A stretch of 36,401 nt of DNA from the NCBI GenBank assembly GCA_031263125.1, contig JAISGL010000180.1:1-36401 (forward strand), given 5' to 3'. Position 1 is the stretch's first letter, and each line of letters begins with the position of its first letter. The DNA is from Opitutaceae bacterium. Its GTDB lineage: Bacteria > Verrucomicrobiota > Verrucomicrobiia > Opitutales > Opitutaceae. Positions 33,873-36,401 of this stretch are shown piece after piece. The position numbers and the translations under genes are program-made. The notes below the pieces were generated by a model. It did not search any database. It was not told the origin of the DNA and saw only the letters and a list, made by a program, of their open reading frames with translations.

Positions 33873-35798
33873 ATGAAACCGACCAAATATAAACATCAGA
33901 TCAAATACAACCATCCACTCCGCGCCATGATGGTCGCGGTGTTCTCCGCATTATTGTTCTCCACGGCTTACGCTGTCACGAACAAGGATGACAGGACACT
34001 CGTCTTCCAAAACGGACTCGACGGCTATGCCGGCGCCCTTGAAGTTGGCATTGACCAAAACAAGCCCGGCAAACTCAGCACCAAGCCGGTCAACCTCTGG
34101 ATCGAGCGCGGCGTGAAGGACGGCAGGCAAACGTCGGCGAAGCAGGCATTGATACGTTTCGACGGCATTTTCGGACGGGGCGCCTCCCAAATTCCGCCCG
34201 GCGCGAATATTTCCCGGGCGACACTCCGCCTTTGCACCGGCTCGTTGAAAGATGCGCCGACCTACCACCGGATTTTTCTCAACCGCGTATTGGTTCCCTG
34301 GGACAAAAACGCCGCGTGGAAATACAAGGCATGGGGGGACGATGGCATTCAGGCCGACGGACGCGAGGCTGCCGCCGATTCCGACGCCCACTTTGTCCCC
34401 AACCTTAATAATACTGCCTATGAGATTGATGTAACCGAGTCCCTGCGCGCATGGGCGCGCGGCGAACCCAATCATGGCTGGGTCCTTCACAATATCCGGG
34501 TGCATCTGGAAGCAGCCGCCTTTATCAGTTCGCGAGTACAAAAGCAGGACCAGCGCCCTCTCCTGCGCGTCATCTTCGACGCCAATCCCGCCAACCTCGC
34601 CCCGCAGGCGGACAAGTTCACCGCAAGCTCCGCCGGTGACGCGGCGGCCACCCTCTCCCTGCACGCGACGGACGCCAACAAAGACCAACTGGACGTGATT
34701 TTCCACGGGCGCAAGCAAGCCAAATCAGGCCCGGATTTCCAAGTGGTTCTGCTCCCTGACACGCAATATTATACAATGAAAAAACACGGCGGCACTCCGG
34801 AGATGTTCAACGCCCAGACCGAATGGATCGCCCGCAACGCCAGGGCGCGCAACATCGCCTTCGTCCTCCACCTCGGCGACATCACCGACACCGGCGACGT
34901 CTACGAGGAGGAGTGGCAAATCGCCAGCAAGGCGCTTTACCGGCTTGAGGACCCCGCCCTGAGCGGGCTGCCCGAAGGCGTGCCCTATGCCGTTGCCGTC
35001 GGCAATCACGACCAGCGCAAGAAGGGCACGGATGGGAAATTATTCGAAAGAGGGGGCGGCGCATTATTATATAATAAATATTTTGGCGTTAATCATTTTT
35101 CCGGAAAAAGCTATTACGGCGGTCATTACGGCGACGATAATAACAACTACTATGCGCTTTTTGATGCCGGCGCGGAAAAGTTCATTGTCCTCAGCCTTGA
35201 ATACGGGCGTCCCGCCAGGGATTCCGCCCTGCTCGAATGGGCCGCCGGCCTGTTGCAAAAACACGCGGACCGGCGTGCCATTGTCATCACCCATGCGACG
35301 ATTTTTCCGGGAGTGCCGGGAGCGTTCCAAGCCGATGGTGGCGCCGTCCATGAGGCGCTGAAAGCCTGCAAGAACCTCATGCTTATTGTCGGCGGCCACA
35401 CCACCGGCGAGGGCCATCGCACGGACACCCACGACGGCGCCACTGTACACTCCATTGTCCAGGATTTCCAGTTCGACCGGCAAGGTGGCAACGGCTTCCT
35501 CGGCATCCTCACTTTCTCCCCGCGCGACAACCATATCCGCGTCGTCACCTATTCGCCCTTCGCCGACCGCTGGCGCACCGATCCCGCCGCCCAATACACA
35601 CTCGAATACAATTTCGGCACACATATCGAACCATTCGCCAAAATCGGCACGGCAAAGGCCCGTTCCGGCGACACGCCAGCCTGCCGCTGGGAGGGTCTCG
35701 CGCCGCACGCTGATTACGAGTGGTTCGCCGAGATTTCCGATGGCGGCAAAACCACCCGCACCGGGACCCAATTGTACAAACCCGCCGCCCCAAAATAA
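33873..35798 (+). CDS. Exported metallophosphoesterase with DNRLRE/CBM96-like domain
   Basis: A 641-residue exported protein. The signal peptide ends at STAYA (about 34). Residues about 38-235 form a beta-rich DNRLRE-type (CBM96-like) domain (ALIRFDGIFG, ISRATLRLCTGS, YEIDVTESLRAWARGEPNHGW). Residues about 285-560 are a calcineurin-like phosphoesterase, with LLPDTQYY (first metal motif, Asp-x-Gln), LHLGDITDTGD, VGNHDQ, VITHA and GGHTTGEGH, giving a complete two-metal site. A short C-terminal beta-domain follows. It would hydrolyse a phosphoester in the periplasm or outside, perhaps while bound to a polysaccharide. The start at 33873 is preferred; the frame opens at 33828. It lies 88 bp after the oxidoreductase and is the last gene of the run. 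No terminator is obvious after it. Confidence 0.88.
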   Translation: MKPTKYKHQIKYNHPLRAMMVAVFSALLFSTAYAVTNKDDRTLVFQNGLDGYAGALEVGIDQNKPGKLSTKPVNLWIERGVKDGRQTSAKQALIRFDGIFGRGASQIPPGANISRATLRLCTGSLKDAPTYHRIFLNRVLVPWDKNAAWKYKAWGDDGIQADGREAAADSDAHFVPNLNNTAYEIDVTESLRAWARGEPNHGWVLHNIRVHLEAAAFISSRVQKQDQRPLLRVIFDANPANLAPQADKFTASSAGDAAATLSLHATDANKDQLDVIFHGRKQAKSGPDFQVVLLPDTQYYTMKKHGGTPEMFNAQTEWIARNARARNIAFVLHLGDITDTGDVYEEEWQIASKALYRLEDPALSGLPEGVPYAVAVGNHDQRKKGTDGKLFERGGGALLYNKYFGVNHFSGKSYYGGHYGDDNNNYYALFDAGAEKFIVLSLEYGRPARDSALLEWAAGLLQKHADRRAIVITHATIFPGVPGAFQADGGAVHEALKACKNLMLIVGGHTTGEGHRTDTHDGATVHSIVQDFQFDRQGGNGFLGILTFSPRDNHIRVVTYSPFADRWRTDPAAQYTLEYNFGTHIEPFAKIGTAKARSGDTPACRWEGLAPHADYEWFAEISDGGKTTRTGTQLYKPAAPK

Positions 35799-35844
35799 AC
35801 AAAACGTCATGCCCGGTATCCCATAACGAATCTTTCTTCGGACA

Positions 35845-35945
35845 ACTGATATTACTCACCCCGTAGGGCCTGACCTTGCGTCAGGCCGCGAATTCCCTGT
35901 GCGGCCTCCCACGCGAGCGCAACCTGACACAAGGTCAGACCCTGC
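35845..35945. repeat. Intergenic palindromic element, GTAGGGCCTGACC family, third copy
   Basis: ACTGATATTAC (tag variant, near 35845-35856) leads into GTAGGGCCTGACC... (35863-35885), with its inverted partner at 35923-35945 (about 20 of 23 positions pair). Beyond the right arm, AAAATCCACCGGC is the reverse complement of the segment bordering the left arm in the copies at 6438-6452 and 6881-6896, so this copy is inverted relative to them. It is non-coding. Confidence 0.75.
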
Positions 35946-35965
35946 AAAATCCACCGGCTGCGTAT

Positions 35966-36058
35966 GTAGCGCAGGCTGCCAAGCCTGCCGACGGGCCGAA
36001 GGCCCGCCTCGCGTAGCGCGGGCATCTTGCCCGTGGACGGCGCGAAGCGCCGCCCACC
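35966..36058. repeat. Cluster of four adjacent hairpin modules
   Basis: Four short dyads follow each other: GCAGGCT/AGCCTGC (35971-35988, identical to the copy at 6399-6416), CGGGCC/GGCCCG around GAA (35992-36006), CGGGCA/TGCCCG around TCT (about 36018-36032), and GGCGC/GCGCC around GAA within GTGGACGGCGCGAAGCGCC (about 36033-36056). The modules look like independent REP-like units placed in tandem. Confidence 0.7.
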
Positions 36059-36122
36059 CATGCCGTCTCCAACGCGGGATGGATTCTGACTGTATGAAAA
36101 ATTCATGCAAACGAACGCTTGC

Positions 36123-36151
36123 TTAATACACAAATATATTCTAACTATACT
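36123..36151 (+). promoter_or_regulatory. Sigma70-like promoter candidate for the small frame at 36194
   Basis: TTAATA (36123-36128) and TATACT (36146-36151) are separated by 17 bp, matching the -35 consensus at 4 of 6 and the -10 at 5 of 6 positions. The ATG with a Shine-Dalgarno lies 43 bp downstream. The surrounding DNA is AT-rich, so chance matches are possible. Confidence 0.4.
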
Positions 36152-36193
36152 ACATTACTTCACTTTTCTTTTTAACATTGGAGAACTCCTGCA

Positions 36194-36283
36194 ATGAATA
36201 TTCCTCGATTCGTTTTACAAGCCGGCATATGCCTTTTTACGACGCTTGCATTTCATCACGCTGGCAGACAGCTGAAGGGGTAG
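36194..36283 (+). pseudogene. Signal-peptide-like 29-codon frame, possibly a truncated gene
   Basis: ATG at 36194 is preceded by GGAG (36179-36182, with 11 bp between), the only plausible Shine-Dalgarno in the window, and by a promoter-like pair. The encoded start MNIPRFVLQAGICLFTTLAF looks like a signal peptide. The frame ends at TAG 36281-36283, inside a perfect 16-bp tandem duplication (36266-36297). This would fit a gene whose 5' end survives while the rest was disrupted at that point, but a genuine short peptide or a chance frame cannot be excluded. The sequence to the window end (36401) is low in GC and shows no clear gene. Confidence 0.35.
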
Positions 36284-36297
36284 ACAGCTGAAGGGGT
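36266..36297. repeat. Perfect 16-bp tandem duplication
   Basis: AGACAGCTGAAGGGGT is repeated without a gap at 36266-36281 and 36282-36297. The first copy contains the end of the small signal-peptide-like frame. The following GGGGTCAGGACGTTTTTTG resembles sequence often seen at the edge of REP-associated (Y1) transposase genes. That comparison is from memory, and no transposase is within the window. Confidence 0.85.
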
Positions 36298-36401
36298 CAG
36301 GACGTTTTTTGCCACTTTTCCTCATATGCGCTCGCCTTTTCACCATTTTTCCATTGCTGTTCACCAAATCGTTTGTTCACCTAGTTGCATGAATCTACGT
36401 C

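Larger units (their letters stand above)
35799..36193. other. Repeat-bearing gap with transition to low-GC DNA
   Basis: A 395-bp gap after the phosphoesterase gene. Its first part (to about 36058) is a compound of intergenic palindromes. After about 36090 the sequence becomes AT-rich and holds a promoter-like pair for the small frame at 36194. No gene is seen within the gap. Confidence 0.55.

Noticed and set aside
31781-33886. Open frame of about 701 codons antisense to the MFS and second FAD oxidoreductase genes
   Set aside because: It spans two well-supported plus-strand genes, has no domain signature and a His/Arg/Ala-rich composition typical of shadow frames.
34740-34760. Defective metal site in the phosphoesterase (Asp-x-Gln in place of Asp-x-His)
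   Set aside because: To my knowledge PDTQ-type first motifs are common in calcineurin-like phosphoesterases attached to binding domains, and all other metal ligands are present.
36327-36401. Possible gene start (MRSPFHHFS...) running off the right edge
   Set aside because: Only 24 codons are visible, with no Shine-Dalgarno or recognisable domain, so a call cannot be supported.

Overview
The window looks like chromosomal DNA from a high-GC, Gram-negative, free-living or gut-associated verrucomicrobium, most plausibly Opitutaceae. This is an inference from style, not from a marker gene. It rests on the XylR-type regulator (LacI-like sensor plus AraC domain), FAD_oxidored enzymes with carbohydrate-binding add-ons, large PATR-type autotransporters, TonB receptors, a heparinase II/III-like protein, near-absence of Shine-Dalgarno sequences and many intergenic palindromes. 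No rRNA, tRNA, CRISPR array or complete insertion sequence was seen.

Left part (1-11.4 kb): mostly single genes. On the minus strand there are a pseudopilin, a XylR-type regulator, a DUF167 protein and a DUF4097 beta-solenoid protein. The last is divergent from an exported heparinase II/III-family protein on the plus strand. The orphan carB (carbamoyl-phosphate synthase large subunit, minus) is divergent from a short-form AMP nucleosidase (plus). Gaps here carry palindromic elements, two terminator-like hairpins and short tandem repeats. Two composite elements between heparinase and carB appear bounded by inverted copies of one short tag (consensus ACTGATGTTACGCG).

Middle (11.4-12.4 kb): a gene-poor gap of about 970 bp with an 8-copy 11-bp tandem array and a 5-copy 12-bp array.

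Right part (12.4-35.8 kb): the main feature. An AraC regulator on the minus strand is separated by only 32 bp from a seven-gene plus-strand run spanning 13314-35798, with gaps of 15-88 bp. In order: exported multidomain FAD-dependent oxidoreductase, autotransporter 1 (2201 aa), autotransporter 2 (about 2053 aa), TonB-dependent receptor, MFS organic-anion-type transporter, a second cytosolic FAD-dependent oxidoreductase, and an exported metallophosphoesterase with a DNRLRE/CBM96-like domain. This reads as one uptake-and-oxidation locus: surface display or adhesion (autotransporters), outer-membrane import (TonB receptor), inner-membrane import (MFS), and oxidation on both sides of the inner membrane (FAD enzymes). 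No glycoside hydrolase, polysaccharide lyase or SusD is inside it. Substrate is unknown.

Right end (35.8-36.4 kb): another compound palindromic repeat, then a sharp drop in GC with a promoter, the only convincing Shine-Dalgarno of the window and a 29-codon signal-peptide-like frame that stops within a 16-bp tandem duplication. It may be a disrupted gene.
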